64,000 bases of DNA from Gaetbulibacter_B jejuensis (GCF_039524015.1 NZ_BAAAGF010000004.1:310001-374000), one strand, 5' to 3'; counted from the first letter of the stretch, positions 8,533 through 16,540 are shown. The notes: generated by a model not told the origin, from the letters alone. Numbers and translations are program-made.

Positions 8533-9324
8533 ATGAATAAAATTACGCTTTTTTTAGTTGCATTTTTAATGACATCATTAGCTTTCTGTCAAACCTATTC
8601 TACTGGAGAGATTGTGTTATTAGATGATGGTGAGTTGTATTATTCTGCACAAATTGATGTTACCTCAACGTTAGTGACTTTAACTTTAGACGGACCAGAT
8701 AATCGTTTTTTAGGTTTAGGATTTGGAACATCAAGTATGATTGCTGGTGATGATGTTGTTATATATGACGGAACTTCTATTTCTGATAGATATTTTGGTT
8801 TTCCTGGGCAACCAGATGGTTCTGATGCTAGTGGAATTGAACCTTCTGTCGATGCGAACCAAAACTGGACAATAACATCTAACACATTAGATGGAGAACA
8901 AAGAACAATAGTAGCTACTAGAGCTTTAGATACGGGAGAAACAAATGATTATGTGTTTTCTACATCTGATACTTCTATTGAGTTAGTTTGGTCTTTTGGG
9001 TTTAGCTATACTATAGGTTATCATGGAGAAAATAAAGGAATTACTATGCAATCGTTCACATTAGGGGATGAAGAGGTTTCTCAAGCAAGTCAAGAATTCA
9101 CAATCTCACCTAATCCAGCTACGACTAAGTTAAATATTCGTTTGCCACAAGGACAACAAAATGCTGTTGTAAATGTGTATGATGTACTAGGAAAAAGGGT
9201 GTATTCTAAGGAACTTAACTCACTAACAGCTTCAATTGATGTTTCTAAATGGAATACAGGTGTTTATTTAGTAAAAGTATCTGCTAATAACTTCACACAA
9301 ACCAGACGATTTGTAAAGCAGTAA
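8533..9324 (+). CDS. DOMON-like T9SS type A sorting protein (copy 2)
   Basis: 263 residues, paralogue of the gene at 7617. The order is the same: a signal peptide ending near AFCQ, a DOMON-like domain with FLGLGFGTSSM, DVVIYDGTSI, a QNWTI motif, LDTGETNDYVF and YHGENKGITMQSF, then a type A sorting domain (ISPNPATTKLNIRLP to RRFVKQ). The terminator in front of it and a TATATTAG box just upstream (8510-8517) suggest its own promoter. The pair most likely arose by tandem duplication. The role is unknown; surface binding of a small ligand is an inference from the DOMON family. Confidence 0.82.
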   Translation: MNKITLFLVAFLMTSLAFCQTYSTGEIVLLDDGELYYSAQIDVTSTLVTLTLDGPDNRFLGLGFGTSSMIAGDDVVIYDGTSISDRYFGFPGQPDGSDASGIEPSVDANQNWTITSNTLDGEQRTIVATRALDTGETNDYVFSTSDTSIELVWSFGFSYTIGYHGENKGITMQSFTLGDEEVSQASQEFTISPNPATTKLNIRLPQGQQNAVVNVYDVLGKRVYSKELNSLTASIDVSKWNTGVYLVKVSANNFTQTRRFVKQ

Positions 9325-9329
9325 TACTA

Positions 9330-9893
9330 TTAGCTTTCAGGTAATTCTATCTTAATCTTGTAGCCTTTTAAGTCTTCAATGTAATTATCAAGAGCAAAGG
9401 AATCACTACTAAACTCTTGTTGACGATGTATTTTAGTGTCTTTACGTTTTATGGCTTTTAAAAACCGTTTTACTTCGGTTTTATCGTTTAAAATTAAACC
9501 AGGAACATCAACAGTTTTTCCATTATCGTCTTTAGCAACCATAGTAAAGTAAGACGAATTACAATGCTTTACAGTTCCGGTTTGAATGTTTTCAGATTCC
9601 ACACGAATACCAACAACCATGGATGTACGACCAACATAATTTACCGAGGCTTTCATGGTAACCAACTCACCAATTTCAATAGGGTTTAAAAAATCAACCG
9701 TATCAACCGATGCTGTTACACAATAAGCTTCAGAATGTTTTGAGGCGCAAGCAAAAGCAATCTGATCCATTAAACTTAAAATATAACCACCATGAATTTT
9801 TCCACCAAAATTGGAGTGCGAAGGTTGCATAAGTTGAGAGATAGAAACTCTAGAAGAATCAACGGGTTTAAAATTGTGTTTACTCATCGTCAT
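9330..9893 (-). CDS. Acyl-CoA thioesterase, hotdog fold
   Basis: 187 residues. Probable hydrolysis of acyl-CoA to free fatty acid and CoA in the cytoplasm. The hotdog signature is visible: NFGGKIHGGYILSLMDQIAF, with the Asp of LMDQ, then ASVDTVDFLNPIEIGELV and YVGRTSMVVG. This resembles the YciA/ACOT group. Two starts are possible (9893 or 9887, MSKHNF); the first overlaps the end of rmuC by 14 bp. Either way the gene is translationally coupled to rmuC upstream. Confidence 0.87.
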   Translation of the reverse strand: MTMSKHNFKPVDSSRVSISQLMQPSHSNFGGKIHGGYILSLMDQIAFACASKHSEAYCVTASVDTVDFLNPIEIGELVTMKASVNYVGRTSMVVGIRVESENIQTGTVKHCNSSYFTMVAKDDNGKTVDVPGLILNDKTEVKRFLKAIKRKDTKIHRQQEFSSDSFALDNYIEDLKGYKIKIELPES

Positions 9894-11271
9894 CGTTTAT
9901 AGCGCGTTTTAAAATTGGTTCTGGTAGTGATTTTTTTGCTTTGGCACCCATTTTTTTAAGTTTTTCTACACGACCAATAATGTTTCCTTTGCCTTCAACT
10001 AGTTTATTCATCGCTGCTGAATAGTCACTTTTGGCAGCATCTATTTTTTTGCCAACACCTGTTAAATCAGAAACTAAACCTTCAAATTTATCATAAAGTG
10101 CACCAGCTTGTTTTGCGATTTCCAAGGCATTACGCTGTTGCTTTTCGTTGCTCCACATTGTGTCAACAGTGCGCAATGTAGCTAAAAGAGTAGAAGGCGT
10201 AACGATTACTATATTCTTCTCAAAAGCTTTGTTATAAAGCGTATTGTCTTCGTTTATAGCAATGGCAAAAGCAGGTTCAATAGGAATAAACATCAATACA
10301 AAATCTGGAGATTCCATATCGTATAAATCCTCGTATTTCTTTTCTGAAAGCTGATTAACGTGTTTGTTTATAGAGTTAACGTGCGCTTTTAAATGCATTG
10401 CTTTTTCGTCATCTTCAGCATTTGCAAAACGTTCGTAATCGGTAAGTGATACTTTACTATCTATAATCATGCGTTTACCGTCTGGTAAATGTAGTACAAC
10501 ATCAGGCATAACACGCGAACCATCTTCACGATTAAAGTTTTGTTGAACAAAATATTCGCGGTCTTTTTCCAATCCAGATTTTTCTAATACACGCTCCAAA
10601 ACCAATTCGCCCCAATTACCTTGCATTTTGCTGTCGCCTTTTAAAGCTTTGGTTAGGTTATTGGCTTCTATGGTCATTTTTTGATTAAGATCTTTAAGTC
10701 CTAAAAGTTGCTCTTTTAAAGCCGAATGCATGCTGATACTTTCCTTTTGAGAATCTTCAACTTTCTTTTCAAACGTCTGGATTTTTTCTTGAAGCGGATT
10801 CAGAATTTGTTTAATGTTTTCTTTATTCTGAATGGTGAATTTTTCACTTTTTTCATCAAGAATTTTACTTGCCATTAACTCAAAATCTTTACGCAGTTGC
10901 TCTTGTTGTTTAGCAAGCTCTTCGTCACGTTTAAGGTTTTGTTCTTGAAGGTTTTCAAGCTCTGTATTTCTTCTGGAAAGTTCGGTATTTAAAAGGTCTT
11001 TTTCTTTTCTAATGGTTTCGCGTTCTGTTTCAATTTTAGAAATAGTGTCTTTTAAATCTTGTAATTGCTGATTAAAAAGTGCGTTTTGTTTTTGGTTTTC
11101 AGATTCGGTATTTAATTTTAAATCTTCAAGCTGTTTGCTTAAGTTGGTATTGCGTTCTTCAAGCGTGCTCGTATTTCCTTTGCTTTTTAATTGAGCAAAT
11201 TTTAAGCCCAAAAAAGCACCAATTCCAGCAGAAAAAATAATAGCGATAAATAAAATGAGTGTTTCGGTCAT
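9880..11271 (-). CDS. rmuC: DNA recombination protein RmuC
   Basis: 463 residues. An N-terminal membrane anchor (about residues 4-24) is followed by a long coiled coil (about 35-190). The C-terminal RmuC domain includes KMQGNWGELVLERVLEKSGL, VMPDVVLHLPDGKRMIIDSKVSL and a VTPSTLLATLRTV segment. RmuC limits inversion of short inverted repeats and has a nuclease-like fold, with the DSK motif in the predicted active site. Length matches the family. It heads a two-gene unit with the thioesterase. Confidence 0.94.
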   Translation of the reverse strand: MTETLILFIAIIFSAGIGAFLGLKFAQLKSKGNTSTLEERNTNLSKQLEDLKLNTESENQKQNALFNQQLQDLKDTISKIETERETIRKEKDLLNTELSRRNTELENLQEQNLKRDEELAKQQEQLRKDFELMASKILDEKSEKFTIQNKENIKQILNPLQEKIQTFEKKVEDSQKESISMHSALKEQLLGLKDLNQKMTIEANNLTKALKGDSKMQGNWGELVLERVLEKSGLEKDREYFVQQNFNREDGSRVMPDVVLHLPDGKRMIIDSKVSLTDYERFANAEDDEKAMHLKAHVNSINKHVNQLSEKKYEDLYDMESPDFVLMFIPIEPAFAIAINEDNTLYNKAFEKNIVIVTPSTLLATLRTVDTMWSNEKQQRNALEIAKQAGALYDKFEGLVSDLTGVGKKIDAAKSDYSAAMNKLVEGKGNIIGRVEKLKKMGAKAKKSLPEPILKRAINDDDE

Positions 11272-11378
11272 ACAGTGAAATGAATTTTATCAAAGATAAA
11301 TGATTTAGTCTGAAATTGAAATCGAATTTGAAACAGAAACCTAAATTACGGTTTTAAATTTGTTTCATTTTCAAAGCA

Positions 11379-12173
11379 TTACTTTTTCACTCTAAAACTT
11401 CCAGTTTTCTCATCAAAAGCGATCATGTCTTCTGGAAACAATTCATTAAAAACACCTTTTGAAATTAAGTTACAAGGCGTGTCTGAAATTACTTGTGAAT
11501 GTGTCATCACTATCATTTTATCACACAGTTGAATGGCTAAATCAATTTCGTGAGAAGAAAACAAAATGGTTTTGTTGGTGTCTTTTGCCAAGGTTTTTAA
11601 AAGCTTTAAAATATAGGCTTTATGGTACATGTCTAGATGGGTTGTAGGTTCATCTAGAATAATTAAATGCGTGTCTTGAGCCAACGCTCGTGCAATCATG
11701 ACTTTTTGTAGTTGACCATCGCTTAATTCAAAGCACTTTTTGTCTTTTAATTGTTGAATATTGGTTTGTAATAACGCGTTTTCAATAATAGACATATCGT
11801 TTTCTGAAAGATTACCAACCCAATTGGTGTAAGGTTGTCTGCCTAAAGCAACGAGTTCAAAAACGGTCAAATTTTTTGATGCAGGTTGTTCGGTAAGTAC
11901 TACGCTCAAGCTCTTGGAAAGCTCTAAATGCGAGGAGTTTTCAAGTAATTTATCGTTAATAAAAACAGAGCCATTAAGTGGTGGTTGTACTTTAGTAAGT
12001 GTTCGTAACAAGGTGGATTTTCCAATGCCATTAGCACCAACCAAACCGACCAATTCACCTTGTTGTAGCGCAATGTTTACATCATCAGCAACAACGGTTT
12101 GATGCTTTTTTTGTGTGTAACCTATGGTTAGACTTTTAGTTTTTAGAATAGTATGTGGTTGCGTTTTTGTCAC
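11379..12173 (-). CDS. btuD: ABC transporter ATPase, B12/iron-chelate type
   Basis: 264 residues. Walker A GANGIGKST, Q-loop LTEQ, ABC signature LSDGQLQK (a variant of LSGGQ), Walker B HLIILDEPT and the switch His in SSHEIDL are all present. It belongs to the FecE/BtuD group of importer ATPases. The gene lies behind the FecCD-type permease at 12285 and near a substrate-binding lipoprotein and a riboswitch-controlled TonB receptor, so cobalamin import is the best assignment. A siderophore or haem substrate cannot be excluded from the protein alone. The 111-bp gap to the permease holds a repeat element. Confidence 0.85.
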   Translation of the reverse strand: MTKTQPHTILKTKSLTIGYTQKKHQTVVADDVNIALQQGELVGLVGANGIGKSTLLRTLTKVQPPLNGSVFINDKLLENSSHLELSKSLSVVLTEQPASKNLTVFELVALGRQPYTNWVGNLSENDMSIIENALLQTNIQQLKDKKCFELSDGQLQKVMIARALAQDTHLIILDEPTTHLDMYHKAYILKLLKTLAKDTNKTILFSSHEIDLAIQLCDKMIVMTHSQVISDTPCNLISKGVFNELFPEDMIAFDEKTGSFRVKK

Positions 12174-12187
12174 AAATATTTTGTTTT

Positions 12188-12248
12188 GTCATTCTGCGCT
12201 ACGACGCAGAATCTATTTTTTTGGATTCCGCATCAAGTGTGGAATGAC
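12188..12248. repeat. Intergenic inverted-repeat element between btuC and btuD
   Basis: The arms GTCATTCTGCG...CAGAATC and GGATTCCGCA...GGAATGAC are inverted copies with mismatches. Each arm also forms its own short hairpin (ATTCTGCG/CGCAGAAT and ATTCC/GGAAT). From memory this is one of the dispersed intergenic palindromes common in Flavobacteriaceae. It lies inside the btuC-btuD transcript. Confidence 0.6.
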
Positions 12249-12284
12249 AGTCTTGGTTCATTTATCTTGATTCTTATTTCTCAT

Positions 12285-13307
12285 TCAAAACAACATTTTA
12301 CGTTTACGTACCAATAACCAAATCACAACAGGCGCACCAATTAATGAGGTTATGGCGTTAATAGGTAAAGTGTAATCGCTTGTTGGTAATTGCGCAATGC
12401 TATCACAAATAAGCATGACTATGGCACCAAACAAAAACACAGCAGGTAATAACACTTTGTGGTTGGCTGTTGTAAAAACTTGACGTACCATATGCGGAAT
12501 TGCTAATCCTATGAAAGCAATTGGTCCAGCAAAAGCTGTAATAGTTCCTGCTAATAAACTTGTTGCAATTATAATGATAAACCGACTTTGATTAATGTTC
12601 AACCCAAGACTTTTAGCGTAATTTTCACCCAATAAAAGTGTATTCAAGGCTTTGATTGAGATGATACTCATAAATAATCCTAGGAGATAAATGCAGAAGA
12701 AAATAAACAACTCGTTCCAAGATAGGTTTCCTAAACTACCAAATCCCCAAAAAATGTATTGTTGTAGTTGTTCGGCTGAACTAAAGTAGGAGAGTACGCT
12801 GACAACCGCAGAAGTAATGCTACCAAACATTAACCCAATGATTAAAATAGCCATGGTATCTCTTACTTTTAAAGACACAGCTAAAACAGATAATAACACT
12901 AAAAAACTACCTAAACTAGCCGCAATAACCACGCTCCATTTTGAAAGTAAAAGTGTAGCAAGACTGCCACCAAAAATTCCTGCACCAAGAATTATAATAG
13001 CGACTCCTAAACTAGCTCCAGAGCTAATACCTAACACAAACGGACCAGCCAATGGGTTTCTAAACAAGGTTTGCATTAATAATCCGGAAATGCCCAATCC
13101 AGAACCTACTAAAACTGCTGTAAATGCTTTTGGTAATCTATAGTTGTGAATAATGTAATGCCAAGAATCGTTGTCAATGGATGTTAATAAACTTTTAAAT
13201 ACGGATGTTACAGGAATAGATACCGAACCTAGGCTGATATTACCTAAAAAACATACAATAAGTGTTATTGTAAGTATTACAAAAGGATATTTGACTTTGG
13301 TTTTCAA
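12285..13307 (-). CDS. btuC: FecCD/BtuC-family ABC permease
   Basis: 340 residues with about ten predicted membrane helices, typical of the FecCD/BtuC permease family. Family-typical stretches include LPKAFTAVLVGSGLGISGLLMQ (residues about 58-79), NPLAGPFVLGISSGASLG and GPIAFIGLAIPHMVR, the last being the ATPase-coupling region. It moves the substrate across the inner membrane with BtuD. Genomic context (cobalamin riboswitch, BtuF-like and BtuB-like genes) points to vitamin B12. It is separated from the upstream binding-protein gene btuF by an opposite-strand three-gene cassette. Confidence 0.87.
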   Translation of the reverse strand: MKTKVKYPFVILTITLIVCFLGNISLGSVSIPVTSVFKSLLTSIDNDSWHYIIHNYRLPKAFTAVLVGSGLGISGLLMQTLFRNPLAGPFVLGISSGASLGVAIIILGAGIFGGSLATLLLSKWSVVIAASLGSFLVLLSVLAVSLKVRDTMAILIIGLMFGSITSAVVSVLSYFSSAEQLQQYIFWGFGSLGNLSWNELFIFFCIYLLGLFMSIISIKALNTLLLGENYAKSLGLNINQSRFIIIIATSLLAGTITAFAGPIAFIGLAIPHMVRQVFTTANHKVLLPAVFLFGAIVMLICDSIAQLPTSDYTLPINAITSLIGAPVVIWLLVRKRKMLF

Positions 13308-13428
13308 TAAAGTGAATTTATTATTTATTCATCAGAATATATAGTATGCAAAAGGCAAAGTTCTAAAATTTAGCCGAAAATAAGGACTTTAGTTTCAATA
13401 TAAATTTTTCATAAAATTTCAAATAAAC

Positions 13429-13440
13429 GTAACCAGTTAC
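13429..13440. promoter_or_regulatory. Operator 1 of the MarR cassette
   Basis: GTAACCAGTTAC is a palindrome of GTAAC and GTTAC around a 2-bp centre. Its exact reverse complement recurs at 13461. It covers the place where the -33 element should be. Binding by the adjacent MarR protein is inferred. Confidence 0.75.
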
Positions 13441-13451
13441 AATAAATTTAA

Positions 13452-13459
13452 TACATTTG
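13452..13459 (+). promoter_or_regulatory. -7 box of the marR-ygjV-dapB-like operon
   Basis: TACATTTG matches TAnnTTTG and sits exactly between the two palindromes, 30 bp before the marR start codon. A bound repressor would cover both core elements. Confidence 0.75.
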
Positions 13460-13460
13460 C

Positions 13461-13472
13461 GTAACTGGTTAC
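13461..13472. promoter_or_regulatory. Operator 2 of the MarR cassette
   Basis: GTAACTGGTTAC is the exact reverse complement of operator 1. Centre-to-centre distance is 32 bp, about three helical turns. It overlies the expected transcription start. Confidence 0.75.
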
Positions 13473-13489
13473 GTAAAAACATATGATTA

Positions 13490-13981
13490 ATGGATTTTTT
13501 AATAGAAATAGGATTAGCAGGAATTAATAGTAGGATTAAACGTTTAAGTGATGATCTTTTATACAGTACAAGAGATTATTACAAATCGGTAAACCTAGAC
13601 ATAGAACCTAATTGGCATCTTATTTTTTTAATATTAGAAAAACATGAATCATTAACTATCACAGAGATTTCTCAAGAGTTAAGAATGTCGCATCCTGCAT
13701 GTATTAAGATTGTGAATAAGATGAAAAAGAAGGATTATATAAATACAAAAGTTGATAAAACAGACTCAAGAAAACAGCTTTTAGAATTATCTGAAAAAGC
13801 AAAAGAGAAACTTCCTGATTTTCATAAACATTGGGATGCTTGTATAAAAACCACTAAAGAACTATTAGAAGAAAGTCCAAATTTTATAAAGGATTTAACC
13901 GCTTTTGAGAATTTAGTAACTGAAAAAAACTACATGGAAAGAACGTTAACACATTTAAAAAATAATGAATTGGATAGCTGA
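13490..13981 (+). CDS. MarR-family transcriptional regulator
   Basis: 163 residues. A winged-helix domain lies at about residues 45-110: ESLTITEISQELRMSHPACIKIVNKMKKKDYI forms the helix-turn-helix and is followed by the wing (KVDKTDSRKQLLELSEKAKE), whose DSRK is typical of MarR. Flanking helices would form the dimer interface. It is the first gene of a three-gene operon, with a 17-bp overlap to the next gene. The two identical inverted palindromes in its promoter strongly suggest autorepression released by a small ligand. The ligand is unknown. Confidence 0.88.
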   Translation: MDFLIEIGLAGINSRIKRLSDDLLYSTRDYYKSVNLDIEPNWHLIFLILEKHESLTITEISQELRMSHPACIKIVNKMKKKDYINTKVDKTDSRKQLLELSEKAKEKLPDFHKHWDACIKTTKELLEESPNFIKDLTAFENLVTEKNYMERTLTHLKNNELDS

Positions 13982-14207
13982 AATTTTAGGGTATTTGGCC
14001 ATTGCAACAGGTTTTTTTGCAATTACCAAAAAAGATATGGGAACATTTCGTTTATGGCATCTCATCTCTAGTTTTTTCTATATTATTTATGGTTTGTTTT
14101 TAAAATCAAGTCCGTTAGTAATAGCAGGAGTTATATTTTGCATCATACACATTTATCATTTAAGAAAACTAAAAAAGAATCGTAATAATAAAACACAAGC
14201 ATTATGA
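13965..14207 (+). CDS. Small YgjV-like membrane protein
   Basis: 80 residues with three hydrophobic segments (about 4-21, 30-46 and 49-66) and a basic tail. AEILGYLAIATGFFA and RLWHLISSFFYIIYG resemble YgjV-type inner-membrane proteins (a family sometimes misannotated as uroporphyrinogen decarboxylase). Its start lies inside the end of marR, and its stop overlaps the next start by 4 bp (ATGA), so it is translationally coupled on both sides. The molecular function is not known; transport of a small molecule linked to the neighbouring reductase is only a guess. Confidence 0.7.
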   Translation: MNWIAEILGYLAIATGFFAITKKDMGTFRLWHLISSFFYIIYGLFLKSSPLVIAGVIFCIIHIYHLRKLKKNRNNKTQAL

Positions 14208-15004
14208 TAAAAGTATTTATAGCAGGCGGAACAGGTTGGGCTGGATCTGCATTAAGTAAGGGAGTTTTTAACAATGCCAATATGCAACTTATGGGTGCAT
14301 TATCAAGACGACATAAAGGAGAGAATTTAGCCGAAGTATTAAATATAGATTCAGAAGCAATTCCAATTTACGATAATATTGAAACAGCATTAAAAGAAAC
14401 CGATTTTGATGTTTTAGTTGAATATACAAAGCCAGATGTAGCAAAAACAAATATTATTTCAGCATTAAAACATGGTAAAAAAGTGGTAATAGGAACTTCA
14501 GGATTAACAGAAGCAGATTATGAAACAATAGCACATGAAGCAAGTAAAAATGACACTTCTGTTTTAGCTGTTGGAAATTTTGCCATAACAGTGGTTTTGC
14601 TTCAAAAGTTTTCAGAAATGGCAGCAAAATACATTCCCAATTTTGAAATTATAGATTATACACACGAGGATAAAATTGATGCACCAAGCGGAACAGCCAG
14701 AGAACTAGCATATCGACTTTCAAAAGTTCAAAAGCCAAATAAGTTTGTAACAGAAGATGAACTTATTGGAGAAAAATCAAGTCGAGGTGCTTCATTAAAC
14801 GAAGTCCAAGTGCATTCGGTTAGGTTACCAGGCCATGTTATTGCTATAGAATCTATTTTTGGTTTAAAAGATGAAAAACTCTCTATCAGACACGATTCTG
14901 GAGCAAGCGCAGAACCTTATGTAAAAGGTGGACTTTTAGCTATTGAAAAAGTAGGAACTTTTAAAGGACTTAAACGTGGACTCGATAGTGTTATGGATTT
15001 TTAA
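14204..15004 (+). CDS. Divergent DapB-like dihydrodipicolinate reductase family protein
   Basis: 266 residues. An N-terminal Rossmann fold carries the NAD(P) motif GGTGWAG (residues 8-14) and VVIGTSG. The substrate loop DKIDAPSGTA (156-165) is diagnostic for DapB. In E. coli DapB the active site reads HH-xx-K just before this loop. Here the equivalent residues are Thr153, His154 and Lys157, so the first (catalytic) His is missing. It is also longer and less like the usual flavobacterial DapB of about 235 residues, so lysine biosynthesis may not be its role. It is the last gene of the MarR-led operon and overlaps the membrane protein gene by 4 bp. Confidence 0.8.
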   Translation: MIKVFIAGGTGWAGSALSKGVFNNANMQLMGALSRRHKGENLAEVLNIDSEAIPIYDNIETALKETDFDVLVEYTKPDVAKTNIISALKHGKKVVIGTSGLTEADYETIAHEASKNDTSVLAVGNFAITVVLLQKFSEMAAKYIPNFEIIDYTHEDKIDAPSGTARELAYRLSKVQKPNKFVTEDELIGEKSSRGASLNEVQVHSVRLPGHVIAIESIFGLKDEKLSIRHDSGASAEPYVKGGLLAIEKVGTFKGLKRGLDSVMDF

Positions 15005-15012
15005 AATTAAAC

Positions 15013-16179
15013 TTATTTCAAAGGTTTAAAAAAATGAGTTTCGTATTCTGGTAATAATTCTGAGTGACACACTTTTATAATGTCTTTTAAAACTAAATCA
15101 GGTCTTGCAGTGCCTTCTTCATAATAGGTAACGCCACCAGTTGCTCCTGTAACATTTACAAATGAATATACTGTTTTGTTTTTAAAAGCATCAAATTCGG
15201 TGTAGTGTTCGTTAGCGTTTTTTAAAGCTTCTAATGAATTATAATACGACGGACTTAACCAAATATCAGCCGATTTTCCTTTGGTAAAAACAGCTTCAAA
15301 ACTTAATGCTAAACTGCCTTCACCAGCCACATCTTGCCAAAGGTAATTTACGTTGGCGTCTTTTAAAAGTTGTGCTTCAGGGCTTGTGCCACTTGGTAAA
15401 TACCAAACATCTTTATGAAGCGCACCACTTAAAATAGTTGGTGTTTTTCTAACTTTTGAGGCTAGTAGTTTTGCATCGTTGTACTCTTTTTCAATACTGT
15501 TGAAAATAGAATCAGCTTCAGCAGTTTTGTTGTAAAGAGCTCCAAAAAATTTAATCCATTCGGCTTTTGCAAGTGGTGATTTTTCAACCCAATCGCCATT
15601 GTACATGACTGGAATACCAGATTTTTTAATGGTTTCAAAGGTTTTATTATTGCCATCAATACCAAAACCTACAACAACTTCAGGTTGTAACTCTAGCAAA
15701 ACTTCGGTATTGATACCTTCATTCTTTCCTAATTCTCTAATGCTTTCAGCGTTTATTAAAGCTCTGGTTTTTTCAGATGAAATATAGTCAGTACCAGGAA
15801 AACCTACTAAAGTATGCTCGACACCTAATAATTCTAAAGCAGGAATATGTGTTGTAGATGTCACGACTGTTTTTTCAACAGGTATTTCAAATATATCATC
15901 AAAACGAACTTTTTCTGTTGACCAAAAATTTGCGTCATAACCATCTTTAAGTAAAGCAAACTTATATCCTTTTTCAGCTTTAGGCCAAGGATTATTAATG
16001 GTTAATATTAAGTAGGTTTCGTAGTCCTTAATATTAAACCCTTTGGCATATTTCAAGTGTACTTCTTTACCTTGTATTTTTTCTAGTAATAACTTTTCTT
16101 TTTCTGTCTTACACGCAAAACAGATAATTAAAAGTAGAATTGGAAATAGTTTTCTCACTGTGTATTTATTTTCATTCAA
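15013..16179 (-). CDS. btuF: ABC transporter substrate-binding lipoprotein, BtuF-like
   Basis: 388 residues. A lipobox (FACK, Cys23) marks a lipoprotein. The periplasmic-binding fold of the helical-backbone type (PF01497) is recognisable from VVTSTTHIPALELLGVEHTLVGFP, LELQPEVVVGFG and a C-terminal half with GALHKDVWYLP and DIWLSPSYYN. It probably delivers cobalamin to BtuCD. It reads away from btuB and its riboswitch, and its stop codon is 8 bp from the convergent dapB-like gene. The cassette at 13490-15004 separates it from btuC. Confidence 0.83.
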   Translation of the reverse strand: MNENKYTVRKLFPILLLIICFACKTEKEKLLLEKIQGKEVHLKYAKGFNIKDYETYLILTINNPWPKAEKGYKFALLKDGYDANFWSTEKVRFDDIFEIPVEKTVVTSTTHIPALELLGVEHTLVGFPGTDYISSEKTRALINAESIRELGKNEGINTEVLLELQPEVVVGFGIDGNNKTFETIKKSGIPVMYNGDWVEKSPLAKAEWIKFFGALYNKTAEADSIFNSIEKEYNDAKLLASKVRKTPTILSGALHKDVWYLPSGTSPEAQLLKDANVNYLWQDVAGEGSLALSFEAVFTKGKSADIWLSPSYYNSLEALKNANEHYTEFDAFKNKTVYSFVNVTGATGGVTYYEEGTARPDLVLKDIIKVCHSELLPEYETHFFKPLK

Positions 16180-16225
16180 AAGTAATATTATTTAACCTTA
16201 TAGGTAAAACATTAAACAAAATGTT

Positions 16226-16233
16226 TAATTTTG
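16226..16233 (+). promoter_or_regulatory. -7 box of the btuB riboswitch transcript
   Basis: TAATTTTG matches TAnnTTTG and is followed by the riboswitch within about 10 bp. No -33 TTTG is evident. Confidence 0.6.
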
Positions 16234-16239
16234 CGGCGA

Positions 16240-16460
16240 ATTTTGGTTCGAGATTGTTGTTTTAATCTCGATTAAAAGGGAATCTGGTGAGAGTATTATT
16301 TTCAAGTCCAGAACTGTTCCCGCAACTGTAAGCTAACAAGCTTCGTGTTATACTTCTAAAGTCACTGAAGTAAGATTGCCACATCTCGCCAATTGCGCGA
16401 TTCGCAATGACAACTTTGGGAAGACCAGCACGGAGACGCAAGTCAGGAGACCTGCCAATT
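16240..16460 (+). ncRNA. Cobalamin (AdoCbl) riboswitch upstream of btuB
   Basis: Conserved parts in order: AAAAGGGAAT with GGTGAGA near 16275-16292, GAACTGTTCCCGCAACTGTAAGC at 16311-16333 (shown in two blocks: GAACTGTTCCCGC and AACTGTAAGC), GTCACTG at 16361-16367, GGGAAG at 16418-16423, and the B12 box AGTCAGGAGACCTGCC at 16441-16456. This element represses cobalamin uptake genes when adenosylcobalamin is plentiful, usually by hiding the ribosome-binding site. The stem between GTCACTG and GGGAAG is unusually long because it holds a dispersed repeat. Together with its leader it fills the 361-bp gap between btuF and btuB. Confidence 0.93.
16373..16411. repeat. Dispersed repeat inside the riboswitch peripheral stem
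   Basis: The segment begins AGATTGCCACATC and ends TTCGCAATGAC. I recognise this end pattern (reverse complement GTCATTGCGA...GCAATCT) as a palindromic intergenic repeat found in many Bacteroidota. ATTGC and GCAAT at its ends pair, so the insertion extends the local stem rather than breaking the core. Confidence 0.6.
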
Positions 16461-16540
16461 TCAAAAAAATAATAAGTCGAACTTTCGGGATAAAGGTTTG
16501 AGTATGCATTACCATACTTTCTCGAACAATTAATTTTAAA

